A program made the position numbers and the translations under genes. Below are positions 34,050-48,016 of a stretch of 64,000 nucleotides of DNA, in pieces (position 1 is the stretch's first letter; each line of letters opens with the position of its first letter). Source of the stretch: Steinernema hermaphroditum (lineage: Eukaryota; Nematoda; Chromadorea; Rhabditida; Steinernematidae); the NCBI GenBank assembly GCA_030435675.1, contig CM059625.1, forward strand, positions 16,740,001 to 16,804,000. The letters are read 5' to 3'. Below the pieces are notes generated by a model, which was not told where the DNA came from, searched no databases, and saw nothing but the letters and a program-made list of their open reading frames with translations.

Positions 34050-37000
34050 GTGTTGCCCTGGCCTTCTTATACAACAACGTTCCTGGTGTCTGCACTGTTG
34101 ATGTCTCGCCAAGCTTATCTTCAGCAGCACAGTACGTTCAGAAACTGTCATAGAAGCTTTTGAAGTTTCGTGATCGGGTTGACGACAGTCGTTTTAGCTA
34201 CTCTACTTAGAAGAAGTGCTTTCAGGCCATTTGGCCAAGTATCTAATATGTGATCAAAAACTCAGTTTTGGTATCTAAGGATAGCTGTCCCGTGTCTCTT
34301 ATGTTGCTTGATAAATGATTTGATATTTGAGCACGTTCCAGACATTACTCCCAGAAGTTCTTCGATTTCGTGCTTCATGACACATGAAAAAGCCATTGAA
34401 TTCGCTGCATACACGGGAAACTGGTCGAAGTGCGTCGCAGTGCACCAATGCACTCCACACATTAAGGATAACCCGTGGCGGATTCCATTCATCGACAACA
34501 ATAACAATAGTTGCGCAAAGTGCGAATCCCCACCGGCAGGTAGGAGCCATCCATACATCCAGCCGCTGACTACATCATCCTCTGCACGTTTGAGAATAAA
34601 GACGCCTAATGCGCATGCGATGTTGATACAATTGTCGCGTGGGTGGACACACTGTGCGATGGCTACTCATCCCGAACCAGTCCCGGACGAGGCTGAGGGA
34701 GAGCCATCTTCTCGCGTGAAACTTTCGGGTGGGTCGCGTCGGTCGGCATCGTGCAGCCGCAGCACGCTCCCATTATGCAATTTCCATTTTCGCCGCTCAT
34801 CTGCGTTTTCCTTCATAGATAATCAGTCACCCAAAAATTAAATGTCACCATCATCGGCGTCCAATCAAAAAGTTATACCCGTGCGCATCGCCTTCATCTC
34901 ATCTCCGCCGTCATCGTCACGGCATGTTATGGTGACGATTGGAACTTCTCTACTTGATGCCGCTGGCGGCGTTAATGACCGATGGCGAAGTAATGTTTCG
35001 TGGTAAGACTCTTTGCGCGCATTCATTTGGTTTGTGGGTTCCCCACCACTTATGCTAGGAACCCGGTTCGGAGGGTTTTGAAAAGGTTTCCTCTGTTTTA
35101 CCTTGGAAGGCTGCACAGATTATAAGATCTGGGCAGATGCTTACAGATGTTTGCTGTGTCTTGCCGCTTTCGATATTGTCCTGCGTTCTGTGAAGTCAGC
35201 AAATTTAGGCAAACGATCACTGAATTGTTATGCACCATTAGCCTAAACTACCTTAAGATACTTCAGATTTGGAAACCGCACTGTACAAGCGAAAGTCTTC
35301 CTTAGACAATAGTTTCCATAACGAAAACTATGCCGTAGTTGGTTATAGATGATTCGATGGTCAAGCTTCCGTAGTGCTCTTTCCAGAAAGTCTCGAAATT
35401 GTCTTTGTTGGGTAATCCGTAATTTCCCTTTCTGAAGCCGGGTCCCTTTTTGCCAATCTTTGAGATCCGAATCCTTACCTGATCCCTCTTTTGCCACTGC
35501 CATTATTGTTAATGGCGAAAAGCCATCTAATGGATTTACGGCGGGTTCGCCGCCTGTTTTTTCTCGTCCGGATTGCTTGTCACGCATGACATCCCCATGC
35601 TTCCGTGTCGGTTCTACCCATTAGTGAAATCGCGACGAAAGCAAAACTAGAATTTGATATGGTACGGCGAGCTTTGCTCGACGACATACAAATCCGTCTT
35701 CGCGGATATTTTCAAGGACTGTCATTATAGGCATGTCTTGATTTCTCGTCTTCCTGATTTTGGGTTAGTTTCCATGAACAAACGCTATGCGGTTGAAATT
35801 AGGTTGCGCAACCGTGTTAACAGCTTTACTGCTCTAGACGATTAACTGTCATAAAACAACAAATAGGGAGGCGCGCGCGAAAAAATGACCGAAGACCACA
35901 AAATGGCAGAGCAGAGATTGACAGTTAACCGCTTTATGTTGGGAAATCAGGGCCGTCCGTTCAGGCGAGTTAATTCGTAGACCCTGGAACGGAGAATATA
36001 AACCTTTAACGCAGTTTGCAGTTTCAGTGGAATGTAAAACATACGCATGTTTCTTATAATGGGAGTCACTTATGATCGACATGAAGTTTAAGTCTTGTTT
36101 GACTTTATGTTCGTATAGTCAGAAGAAGTCCTTTTATAGTTGTACCAATCGTTGATATTTGGCTGATGTTTGAAAATTTATGTAGGTTAATTGCAGTTAT
36201 TGCAAGAACAATGGTTGAGTGAAATGGTTTATCATACGAGAAGGTCCGAATTGCAGGGATGACCTTCATCACATAGCGGTTTTCAATTTACTTTTTCTAT
36301 TCCGTCTTTTATTGGTATTATGACTCCATCAATGAAAAAAATATCTTGGTAATACCGATTAAGGTTGATGCACATTCATGGTGCAGTAGCTCCTTTCTTT
36401 CCTTCGGATTTTCCCTATCGGGATCTTATTGACAACGGTCTCAAAGACCGATGGATTTGAGTAAATCTCGAATGCCATCGTATTTGACAACTTGAATAGT
36501 CCAAACACGTATTTTTAAGACGTTCGGAAGGAAATCAGCATTATTACAACAAACAGATCGAATTTCCGCCCTGTTATGCTATTTAGCGGGGTGAACCTTT
36601 GTAGAATGCTTGGCTCCGATTATCTGTACTCTTTAGACGAGCTGAACTCTGAAACACGGTCTACACTTCCACAATCAGCAGCACGAGCGGCAATTGATGA
36701 CTTTTTCAGGGCGTTAAGTAATTGCATAAATTCGCGGTCGGTGCGAACATTTTGCACGAAGTTTACGGAAATTGTTTTGCATTTACGCCACCACGTTCGC
36801 GGTGGTTCTCGAAGTTGATAAACAACGTCGGTTTCTTGAGGCCAGAAAACTTGCGGACGGTGGTTATGCCAGAGCGAGACACTTAGGATAGTAGTGGTAG
36901 CTGCAGAACATTACATAACTACGTGTTCTGTGTTTCACATATGTTGTTAGTATAGGTAGCTATAAAAAGTTAGATATTAGATGGTAAAATAGGCATTGGG

Positions 37001-39682
37001 TTGCCTGACTCGAATCCGCAGTCAGCCAGAACGTCCGGGGTGTGGATGAATTCTGAATGAAGCGTCCGGTGTTCGGATGTCCGGAACCGGGTGAACGCAA
37101 GTGGTACAGTCATATCTTCCAGAAGAAGATGATTTCTCTATCGATTACAGGGATTCCGTGACGAAGACGTTTTGTAAAATAAACCGACTGCAACGGGTGT
37201 GATTCATTGGAGGAGAGCCGCTGCTGACCATTAAGCGCCCTGCTGAAAGGTCACAAAAACACCCCGAATATTTGCGGAATTTGTCACCGAAATTTTGCAT
37301 GAAAATAGGAATCCACGTAAGAGTTTGCTTTCCGCTAACGATCATTAAATTCTTTCGTTTTCATTGGGCCATCCACAATTCTTTTTTGTTCATTCCTATC
37401 AATGTTACACTATAAAACACGGGATCTCAGAAGGGCGAACGGGTCCAACATGATATTTATGTTCATCCTTGTCCCATTGATCAAAGTTTTTTCAATTGAA
37501 ACTTTAATTCGGAGGCCACCCTCAGTTCGACGAAATATTGTAGCCGAATTAACGACCCTCGCCTGTCATGAAACGTCCCGTAAAAGTTCTGAAACGCGCT
37601 ACCCATCGCCGTTCGCTTCTCATTTCCCGCCTCAACCTTCGCGTTCATTTTCGGGCTCTCGGTGACATGTCGTTCGGTGTGACATTCGAAATTGACTATT
37701 TTCTTCTTCTTTTTTCGCCTTCTCCTCTCCCGACCGCCAGCAATTGTAATGGGCGTCGTCTTCGTTCTTCTCTCGAGGCTAAATAAACGAGTGTCTTTGT
37801 TCGACTCCGCTGTCAAAGCGGTCCTCTCCGTGCGCTTCTTGCCGCGCATGTTCACACCCTTTTCCGGCTGGGGACATCGCTGACCCAAGCCGTCATCTCG
37901 GCTCTGTCCTCCGGAGGGGCGTTTCTTGTGCGGCCCCCGCTAATGCTCTCGATTATCACTGAGTGTCTGTCCCTGCTTGCTAAAATGATGTTGTTCTGTT
38001 GCAGCCTGCTGCGCCCATCCCGCAAACATCTTTCTGGATTTTGCGTTCTTTTTTCCAATAGAACATGATGTGCATTTGTCATACTGTAAATGCCTTAAAT
38101 TTAGTTCTGCACGGTATACCTTTAGTCCCAATTTGATGCGAGAAACAGTTCGGTTACATTGTCAACAGTTTCTACGACTAGCATTTTGATTGTTACACTT
38201 TTTTCGCAAGGGAGATTATGATAATTATCGGAAATTATGTACTACTCATGAAAGCGAGCTGATTTCAAAGTAGCTGGGCACTAGGCGTAAGCCAGGTGTT
38301 TACATAATTGTTTGTCTTCTCCACTGCCAATTGATGAAACCTTAAAGGAATTTTCTTATGCCGAGTTGAATAGTTTCCCTTACCGTTGGAAACAAAGACC
38401 AACACTCCTATTACTGATTTCGATATTTCTCTGGTTAACGAAGAACTGCCTGGACAAACGTTCAAGATCTTTCGACCAAATTTGTAAAAAACTGTATAAA
38501 GCTGATTTTCTTGCTGCTTTCATGACTTGATTTGTTGTATAGTTTCTATGACCTCTTCTGCGCTCACTGCCAACTGGACTTGACGGCCACCTTAAGTGAA
38601 ATTCCAGTGACTACCCATAACGTTTCTGTTGCTCAAAATCGCGAACGATTTCTTTACAACGCAACAAATTAGGAACGTCTTCGCCGGCCGGCTGTCAGGG
38701 GTTGCGCGAAGAGGCGCGCGAACGATTGCGCGATCGGGGGCGGCGCCAAGCGGGAGGGCCGAGCAGGTAAATTCGCGACCACCAAGGGTGGTGGTGGGCG
38801 GCGCCTTGGTGGCTGGTAACGGGCTGCCACCGGGTGCACAAGAGGGTTTGGATATTCTCGGCTGTTGGACAGACTGACCCCAACGGACGGAGGCATGAAA
38901 GATTGTTGATGTTTATGGAAGCGGTGGTCCCGGATCCAGGATGCTTATTTGCGTTAAGTTGTGGTCGTGTTAAGGCGTGCTTACGTTAACTGTTCACGGC
39001 CTTGTTGTAACCAAGAATTTAGATGATTTTTGGATGTTTTTCGATCATCTGATATATATATTTATACCAAAATTGGTATATATTTATATATATTTATACC
39101 AAAATTGGTTCCTGGTAAGTGCTTTTTAAAGAACGTGTCAAATGTCTTTGCTTTCATCAAACCCGGTCCACCGTTTTGCTAGTAATTTTTTCTCCTAGTG
39201 CTCCCCTTTGTTTATTTTAGATGTATCAGTAGATTATCGCCCGTCCCAGTCGGATGGAAATTTTGCAGTACAGCATGATAAAAAGGGTTTTTTGGGCGAA
39301 TTTTAATTGACGTTCATATTTGAATTTTGATTGGGACTATTCAGTCTCAGAACCCAATAAAATGGTTATGGTTTTATGCGTGCAGATTACTATCGGTTCC
39401 GATATCCAGGATTGAAGAAAACCAAAAAAAACGTCTCGTTATTTCTGCACCAAATGCTATCTTGATATTGCCTGGAAGCCGTCTGCGCATCCGAGAGAAT
39501 GTGTCTGTTAATGTTTGTTTCATCGCTTTCGTGCGTCGCGTTTCTTTGTTTATTTACATAAAACATCGTTGCCGTTTGCAGCCCTGAGGACGTCTGTTTG
39601 GACCGGCGGCCAAGAACTAACACCTCCGTGTTTAGAAACGACACCACGATGTCCTCGTGCTGAGTGATGTCATTATTGTGCG
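34050..39682. other. Large gene-poor intergenic region
   Basis: About 5.6 kb without a supported gene. Frames at 34308-34594 (plus, Cys-bearing GNWSKCVAVHQCTPHIKDN), 35243-35587 (minus) and 36576-36818 (plus) are open but have no splice partners or family match. AT-rich duplicated sequence (TTTATACCAAAATTGGT, twice, near 39060-39115) is present. The right end should hold the ephrin promoter. Confidence 0.45.
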
Positions 39683-42600
39683 ATGTGGTTGCACCTCTTC
39701 CTGTTACTGTTCGCGTCACTGTTGACGCGCCTGGAGGCGCGCCGCCTCGGCGACATTTACTGGAATAGCTCAAATCCCATGTAAGTTACATGTCTTGATC
39801 ATCGATTGTCATCGGGTGTCCGTCCGGCACTGAGTGAGTGCGAACAAGTCGTGATGTCGCGCAATCCGATTTTCTTAATTGGCTTTTTACTCTCTGACCC
39901 TCGCGCGCGCGCCACGCAACCACCAGTCAGCTACGATAAATTATGTATCTCTTTTAAAAGCTAGCCGCTTAGCTGCTGCGGATAGTGGCGATGGCGGTGG
40001 TGGACATGCGAGGCAGAAGGGTATCGCGCCGCCACCAATTAAACCTCGCCGGAAACCGGCCATGCAGCACGCATATTAGTCCAATTTAAACTCGGCACAA
40101 TGATATATTGGCGGTATGGCCTGGACAACGAGCGGGAGGAGCACATCAAAGGCGTTCGTCCTCCTCTTAAGGTTGCACCGACCGCGATCGAGCCTCTTCC
40201 AAAGGAGGACGAGTCACACTCGTAGCCAGCTGTTGGTCACAACAAATCACTCCCCAAAAACGGGGTTTCATATAATAAGGCAAAATCAAAAAGGTCAACA
40301 GAACGCTGGCCTTAGACGTATAGAAATATTGCCGTCATGACGTAGACCGGTTTTGTAAATCTGAATGGACCATTACGAACATATATAGGTGCCGGTTTGC
40401 CATATTCCGCTGAAAATATAGTCAAAAGTGCTGTAGAAATTTGCAGTTCTCTGTGATATGTTTCGTCTGATGGTCCTGGTATGCTAATCCCCATCAATCA
40501 GATGAAAATTCGCTTCTAATTCTTGTAGTACCTTGTGCAACTTGCACGTCGCGTTTTGTATTCAGGTACGCTAACATCGACATCCGAGATCGCCTTTACC
40601 GACGCGCCGTCTGACTCATTCTCGCCACCAGCTGTTGGTCACAACAAATTGGGCGTTGCGTTTTCATTGAGACGCAATAAAGCGATGACAAAATGAGATT
40701 TTTTTGCTCGTTGCGCAGATCGGTTCACCGCACGCGCACCCACATTCAATCAGAGCCGACTGGCCGCCGGCAGCCAAAGGGTCGATTTTGTTCTTTAAGG
40801 ATCTTTTTATGAGCATCTCTTCGACTGTTCCGATCGCCGCCGCTCAAACCGTCGGCACACAAATATCGTCTAGCAATTAATTTTATTGTCACCAAACGGG
40901 CGAGGGCCACCACCTCGCCGCCGTTTTTTGTGTCTGTACCCATCAGGCGGCGGCTGATTTGCAAAACGACGATCGCCTCGTGTCGGCGCAGTTCTGCGAT
41001 GCGACGGGGAACGGCAATTGACTGAGAACACTAACAAATGGCGTCGGGTTATCGGAGGCGATCAAGAGTGTCACTTGAATGTCGATCTGTTGATGATATA
41101 CGACATGGCGACGATGAGGTCACAACAAGTTATGCCGACGGTGCCTAAGAAGGACAGAAGGCAAGTGCGCTCGCGCCGAAACGGAAAAGGAGACCGCCGG
41201 TCAAGGCGACCGTGATCACGAGGGGGGAAAATACGAGAGTACGCAGGTGGTGACGGGATTTGGGATTAACATAAATTACGTGGTCTGCGCTTAACTCCAT
41301 TCTTGGGAGGCTTAATTATATTGTGTAGGGGTTCATACTTATTTGGAAGTTTCAAATGTCAGCTGCAAAAAGCTATGATGTCCGTTCTTCAATGAGATCG
41401 AAAGCGATCCACTATCCACAAAACACGAGTTCTTTTGTGAAATATTCACTTTTATCTTTCTCGAATCCAGTCAGAAAAGCTTTACCGTCAAAAATGCCTT
41501 CTTCACTTCACCTTCTGTTTGTTAAGATTTTGGAGATTCCGTTCGTGCCTTATTTTTCATAACTACCCAATTTCTACCCGATAAGAACCTTCCGATAATG
41601 CCACTAATTTTCTGCATTCAGGTTAAGATGCATAGAAATTGATCTATTTCCTCAACCGAACTACGCATGATCCCAAACAAACTACTTATGATGATTGTGT
41701 TGTTTTGTGGGTGTCCTCGGCGACAATGGCCTTCGTCACTCTCAATTAGTCACAGACGAATTGTTGTTTGTTTTGCCCTCACTTCTGTCGGGCGCGCATA
41801 ACTGTTCGCATAATTGGTGCGAAATTGCGACGCACCTGGACACTGTCGTATTTATTCGCTACAGCCGGCTCATTAGGACACTATAATTTAGCCATAGGGT
41901 CAAAAAATGGAGACAAAGAAATCTGGAAATCTTGTGAGACAAATGGGGGCCATCCCAATTACATAGAAGAACATTGTTATCCGTCCCATGCGCAGTGACT
42001 GTTTAACTTTTCAGTGTCAGGCAAAATTTCAAGATCAGTTATGTTCATCGATTTCTCGGCACCGTTCAGAATCGGAATCTTTTGAGTTATATTTTCGTAG
42101 TTGGGATTCATAAGTACTGCTGTGTGTTCCTTTCGGCTTGGCGTATTTCAAAATTCCCAAGCCCGGTACGAAGAAGACGCGAAAGCACTAAAATTTATAA
42201 CGTCCAACAACCACCTTCGCTGGAACGAGGTAGCTCCTACGCCGCCGTCGCCGTCGCCGAGTGAACACGATTTCAAACAACATAATTTATTGTCGTTTGT
42301 AATTGAGGGAAGAAGAGAAAATTTGCCGTTTATGCCCATTTTAACGTTGAAAAGGCCGGAGGAGAGGTCGACTTTTAGAGATGCGCTGATGATTGATTAC
42401 AATGTGCGTCTGCGTCTCAAGGTAACGCTGTTCGTTTGCCGGGGCGACGTGCCCTTAGAACGAAGAGAAGAAGAAACGTTCGCCGCCAAGCACGTGCGTC
42501 AGATTATCCGACCACCAAAAATGTGGGGGACAAAAGCGCCGCTGCGTCTCGTTGAATGCGGTGTTTGCCCGTCGGGAGGGGGCAGCAGCCGCCGCCGCCG

Positions 42601-45600
42601 CGCGGTCTGACAGTTTGACGTTTCAAAGGCCACAGCTTGACAGGCGCAAAAAATGGTCTTCAATTGTCAGCTGGCCATTTTTTTTTTGTTCTGAGGGTCG
42701 ACGACAACAATGGATTAGCTTTTAGCGGCAGTTGTGAAAGAAAAATGGAATTGTATAAGCTCTGGTAAAGCTTATTTCGTCCAGAACTGGAAACCGAGAG
42801 AAACCGTTGTCAATTGACCTGATCGTTCCTTCTTTTTTTAATTTTTGCTGTTGCGAAACTGCCTTTTTTACAAAGCTTTGTTTATACTATGTTATCGTTT
42901 TTGCACACGACACCACAAAAAGCAAGTCTGATAGGCATTAATAAATTGAAGAAGCCACATGGGAATGACAAAAAAAGGTCGTCGTTCCTTCAATTGCTGA
43001 AAATTGTGGTCACAATGTTCAAAAGATTTAAGGACGTCAAGCAATTATTACCATACTCAGCAACATATGTATGATCTATGGACAAAAATACTTGTCGCTG
43101 TGACTGGAATTTCGGATGACCCGGAGTAATTACACAAACCTATACGGTTGCTACACCTGTTCTCGCTAACTGTTAACTTTTTGTCGCCTTTGAAGTGTTT
43201 GGCTTGCCCTGGAGATGTTTGCATACACTAACGGACACTTACGGCCACTTCTTGTGATAGTTTTTCTCTGTCCTCTCAACGACCTTAACTTCTTTGAGAG
43301 TGACCTTAACTAGGACCGTATGAAGAAGTGTGGCACTTTTTTGGGTATTTCCGTTTGGGATCAACTTTCATTTGCGTTGTTTGCATTCATCCAAGGGCTG
43401 CGCACCAAAATATGCTTCGTTTCGCTTTGAATAATGAGCTCCAATTTTTTAGATTTGACATGAGCAACACGGACCATGTCAAATCAGTCCGAATCTTCGA
43501 CCGGGTCAACATCATATGCCCCAAACCGCTGGGTGCCGACGTCTACGAGTTCTCCAAACTGTACGCGGTACGTCGTTTTGATGTTCTGTTTATCCAGCGC
43601 TGATCCGCGGCTCCGCTGGATGCTCCAATGGGGACATCACATATTTACAGCAGTCAATCTCGTTAAGCGACCTTGTAATGACTTGGACAAACACTAAGAC
43701 GAGCGGCGCGAGCGCTGGCAAATCTGAGGCCGTTCGCCTCGGCGTCAGCCTAATTGAGCGGGCACACGGGTGGAAAGCCGGAAATCGCCGCTAATAGCAT
43801 TTGACGCATTGACGCCCGGAACACAATGGAGTGCCGTTATGCCAGAGGGGAAAGTTCGCGCTTATGGCCACTGTTTTGAGGTCACTCTTCGGCTTTGATT
43901 GACCGTCTGTACATCAATTGCTTGGCCCATTGCTGGGCGAAACAAGTTAATTGGCATGTCTCTTCTCGTGAAGACGGCACAAGTCCCATTCAACGTAATT
44001 GATGTGATTTGCATAGGGGACAGTCGACTGCGGTTGTTTAGGTTGCGGGTAATGCAAATTAATGAGCAGTTAAGGAAGTGCATTGAAACAGTAGGGGACC
44101 ACTGAGTAGATGAGTCTGAGGGGATCTGACGATCGGTGTAATGTAAAAAATAAGCAGCACCAAAGATCAAAGAGGGAGTCGATGTGATATTAGGTGTGAT
44201 ATTAGCATATACAACAACGTTCTTAAAAAGCAGCGTTCTCAAATTCAAACGGGCTTATCCCTTTGAATAGGATGTCTTATCACAACAACCGGGGTGACCA
44301 TTAGATTCCACTCTTCTGTAATGTGATTGTTTCCATAGACTTTCGTTCTGTTGTTAATTCAGTTCTTTTTTATTAGTTCAATTCAGTTCGCATTTCTCAT
44401 TACTCTAGAGCAAACTGCTGCACGCACGCCAGCATAATTATTCTGCAGCCTTGAAGTCTACTCGCCGCTCCTCATTTCGATAATTCAAATTTGAGCCCAA
44501 CTAATGAGCCCTCTCGCGTGCACCTCAGAAGGCGCGCCCTTGGACGATACGCTCATTATGCGACCCTCATAAACACTTATAATATCCACCGCAGCGCGCA
44601 TAATATCCCCGGTCAGGGTGTCTTTAATTAACCTATCGAGAGGCTTAGCCGCGGCGATTAGCTAACAACGGCTGCATCGCTGCTGCCCAATTATGCGCAT
44701 GGAGCATTGAAGCAGGAATGCAGCACATAAATCCGCATGAATCCATCTGTTCCCGATTACAGGTCAACCGCCGTGGATACGAGCGATGCGAGCTCATCGA
44801 ACCCAAGCTGATCGGCGTCTGTCTCAGTCCACAGAAGCCGTCGTCGATGAGCATCGTCTTTCGGGATTTCTCTCCGCTGCCTGGTGCGCTGGAGTTTCGT
44901 GCGGGTCACAGCTACTACATCATTAGTAAGTTTATTGAGATACACGGACATAACACTGCTGGAGAGACGAAAATCGAAAATCATAACAGAAAGCGCTCGA
45001 AACTCATAACAGAAAACAGACCAGTCACATGAAAACCACAAGAGTGGTTTCAAACTAAAATCACTTAGCCTCTGTGAACTGGTGATACATGCATTTTGAA
45101 GACTCCACCGTCAAGATTGAGATGCCTTAAAATCAAAGGCAGTTAACTAGTGAATTTCTGCAGAATGTTAAGTGCTCCTCTCGTTGCCATTCATGCCTGA
45201 TCGACCTTTTTTCTTTGTTTCTTTCAGTATCGAATCTAATTTCCTTAGATATCCGTCGAAGAAGCATATTTCGCCCAGTACTCGTCAGTACTGTCTTTAA
45301 AACAACATTCGTTTATCCCTGATTGATTACCGACCCACATTTTTATCGTGTTATGTTTGATCGCATTACAGGTACGTCAAACGGGTCACTTTCCGGAATC
45401 GAAAACACCTCCGATGGACTGTGCAAAGCGCAACACATGAAGTTGAAGTTCGAAGTGCTCTCAGGTATGCATTCACTTCCCCTTTCCCTTTGCACAACCA
45501 GCTGACCTGGCCTTAATTAATCGCTCACGCGCGAGCGCGGATATTTTTTGATTCGACGGCGTTTCTTGCGGGCAGCGGCGGTCGTGATGGTTTGCTAACT

Positions 45601-46655
45601 TCTTTCCGCAATAAAGACCCTAATGCGAACCACATATTTCAAGGTCTTCGCGCGAGCACGCGAGCCGGAAGACCGATTGCGCGAGGGGCGAACAACAAAG
45701 GCGCGCGAAGGACGAATAGTGTTCCGTCACAAAAGTTAACTCGAACGTCTTTGCCGAGCTCTATTTATCAAAGCTTTTCATGGTCAGCGCTCCGTCATTG
45801 ACATCAAAGTGGAGCGGAAAATGAATTAGGTTGACGGTGAACTCAGAAAGCAACAGCTGGATTAATTCAGGCCAACTCCCTGAACTTCATAAGCAGGAGA
45901 GTGTATTTGGAATCACAGTTCGCTGTTCGGCCTTATGCTTAAATGATTGAGTTAATCACAAAAAATCACATTTAATTGGAACTTAGAAGTTTTCTGAATG
46001 CTTTCACACTTATCCACATTGTGAATCGCAAAGATCGCATTGTGAGATGCGCAAAATATGTGACTCTGAACAAGTTTCTTTGTTCACCGCATGTAGCTTG
46101 ATTTGATTTGGCAATCCATTAAACAACTCACCTTTGAGACTTATTCGCATCAATTTTCGGCATAGTCAAAGGAATGCGCGAAAACAGGCCGCTCAACGAT
46201 CAACTGCACCATGGCCCCCTGCTGCTGGCTACCTCCACTTTCTTAGTTTGCAACTGACAGTTTCAGATGAAGAGCACGACGATCCGAAGCCACATACACA
46301 AAGCAACGAATACGACGCCGCCGCAGGGTCTCCGGCTAAGTACGTTCCCTTGTGCCATCATGGATTTCTACAATCGAATTCTTTCAGCGGTGACGAAAAC
46401 CCAGTCATGTATATAATTCACACAATCAATCCCGAAAGTGAAGGTGAGGATAGAAATTCTTTTGTAGCCGATGGTAAGCGTACTATGCACACTATGGATG
46501 AAGATGTTGTCGTAGGAGAGGCCAAAGACATTCCTAGAAGATAAAACAATTCTAACTTCGTTGTTTTAGACGATGGATTCGCTGGAAGTGTACAGCCGAA
46601 CCTTGTTCTCATCTCACTGTGCCTGGTGACTGCCATGTTTTGGCTCCAATTCTGA
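39683..46655 (+). CDS. efn: Ephrin, GPI-anchored Eph receptor ligand (237 aa)
   Basis: Seven exons, 39683-39780, 43453-43567, 44763-44925, 45372-45464, 46267-46339, 46388-46473 and 46570-46655, give consistent phases and 237 residues. Ephrins bind Eph receptor tyrosine kinases and guide cell and axon movement. Exon 1 encodes a signal peptide (MWLHLFLLLFASLL) and the ephrin opening DIYWNSSNP. Exon 2 carries RVNIICPKP. Exon 3 has GYERCELIEPKLIGVC and the PGALEFRAGHSYYIIS strand. Exon 4 has GIENTSDGLC, completing the four-Cys ectodomain. After an acidic linker (DEEHDDPKPHTQ; ESEGEDRNSF) the protein ends in a hydrophobic tail, LVLISLCLVTAMFWLQF, with no cytoplasmic region, which indicates a GPI anchor as for C. 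elegans ephrins. Intron 1 (3.67 kb) and intron 2 (1.2 kb) are long and probably regulatory. Confidence 0.92.
39781..43452 (+). other. Ephrin intron 1, long and possibly regulatory
   Basis: This 3.67-kb intron is far longer than most introns in the window. It holds an exact 22-bp direct repeat, starting CCAGCTGTTGG and containing the E-box CAGCTG (40226-40247 and 40628-40649), but no convincing internal gene. The open frame at 42101-42610 lacks a domain and is not called. Confidence 0.6.
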
Positions 46656-47499
46656 TCGCAAACAATTCACTTCCGTTTCCCGTTATTCCTCTACGCTGCC
46701 ATTCTGTGATAGCTTTGTATTTTTATATGTATATTTTTATATGCCCATATTGTGTGCGCATCGATTATGTAAATAAATATATACGCGAGCGTAAGGCTAA
46801 TCAACTAAGTGTCACAAAAAACAACGATCAATAATGAGAGTAGTTGCTCATCTGTTAGACTCGATAATGCACTTGTAGCTTGGTTTTTTAATTTGCTCAA
46901 AATTTTGTTCGCTTTACCCAAAATCTGATCACTCTAAGATAAAGCGTCCCTGAAATGAAAGAAGCGCTGTTTAGTGAAATCGCCACACTTAGTGAAATTG
47001 CTGCATAGTGCTGCCGTTTTTAGAGACCTCTTGGAAGTTAAACAACGATATCAATTAGCAAAAAAGAAATCATTGTATGCTCCCTCGCTGTTGATAGGAT
47101 TTTCCCCCACACGACAATTGCCTATTCCCCTACCTGTGTTCACGGGTGGAGACGCCAGGCAGAAGAGGAGCTGCCGCGGCGGTGGGGAAAGTTGAGCTCA
47201 TCCTATCGGTTTCCATGGAGCTCATACCTATGGACGAAGGCGACCACCGACGTGCGAAATGAGTTGGCTCCATCGGTGTTGTCATTAGAGGCGCCGTCAC
47301 TTAACCGCCGTATGCCTGCGCGACTAGATTCTCACAGTTGTTTTTCGGTTGAAGTTACCTTGCTTCTTGAATGTGCAAGAGCGCTGGTCGTTGATTAAAT
47401 TTACATTCTCCTCCATATTTGCGCGCGCTCCAAAGAAAGCTTGTGCTTCCTCTCTTGTAATCAGAAAGAAAAGTGCACATTGAAAACGTAGACTTTCAG
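46656..47499. other. Spacer between the ephrin gene and the small-gene cluster
   Basis: It contains the ephrin 3' UTR, with candidate poly(A) signal AATAAATATA near 46771. I see no exon. A TTTCAG acceptor at its right end (47494-47499) may be a trans-splice site for the next gene. Confidence 0.5.
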
Positions 47500-47507
47500 A
47501 ATAGACC

Positions 47508-48016
47508 ATGAGTCATGTACCAGATGCAGATGAGATGATGAAGGTGAACGGTTGGATATGTACCAATCAGAAATCGACTCACTTCCAAAACGACATCCGA
47601 CGATATGTCCACAACATGCGGAAGCAAACGTGCCGAAATCGTTTGCATCAACTGGAAATGCAGTACTGCATGTTAATGGTGAACTTCAGCTACCATCAGG
47701 AGATCTGTGTACAACGAGATTTTCTCGACTTTGTTGAGGCTAGAAGCAAGTAACCTATATTGAACTTTTACTTTATTTCAGGCCCATCCTCAGCTCGATG
47801 ACCACGGAATCAAAAACGGGGAGCTGGCGGTTGCTCAGGTCAGGGCCTACTTCAAGAGAGTACGAGACAAGGTATAAGTTTCACGCAGAAGCGTAATGAA
47901 TCTGCTTTTAGCATACAGATAGATATCTCGATGTACTCACTGACGCTTGCCAGTCATTGATCCAAAAAGAACATGATGATAACGCTGCGATTGACGAGAA
48001 AAGTGAAGAAGAATAG
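47508..48016 (+). CDS. Small charged helical protein, cluster member 1 (139 aa)
   Basis: Three exons, 47508-47732, 47782-47871 and 47912-48016, are all in phase 0 and encode 139 residues ending KSEEE. The ATG lies 8 nt after a strong acceptor (ACTTTCAG), typical of spliced-leader addition. The donor of intron 1 (TTT|GTTGAG) is weak, so the first exon is the least certain part. It is the only frame that joins exon 2 in phase. The C-terminal half (KNGELAVAQVRAYFKRVRDK, then RYLDVLTDACQSLIQKEHDD) is helical and lines up with the gene at 52596 (RYKDVMNAHM, ending KDD). Exon 2 is 30 codons here and 29 there. No known domain was recognised. It is proposed as a member of a local family with the genes at 49496 and 52596. 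Confidence 0.55.

Noticed and set aside
37481..37888. 135-codon Arg/Lys-rich minus-strand frame
   Set aside because: Overlaps open plus-strand frames, has a poly-Lys run from an A/T tract, and matches nothing recognised.
42101..42610. 169-codon frame in ephrin intron 1
   Set aside because: No homology pattern, low-complexity Ser/Pro and Arg runs, and no splice sites placing it in a transcript.
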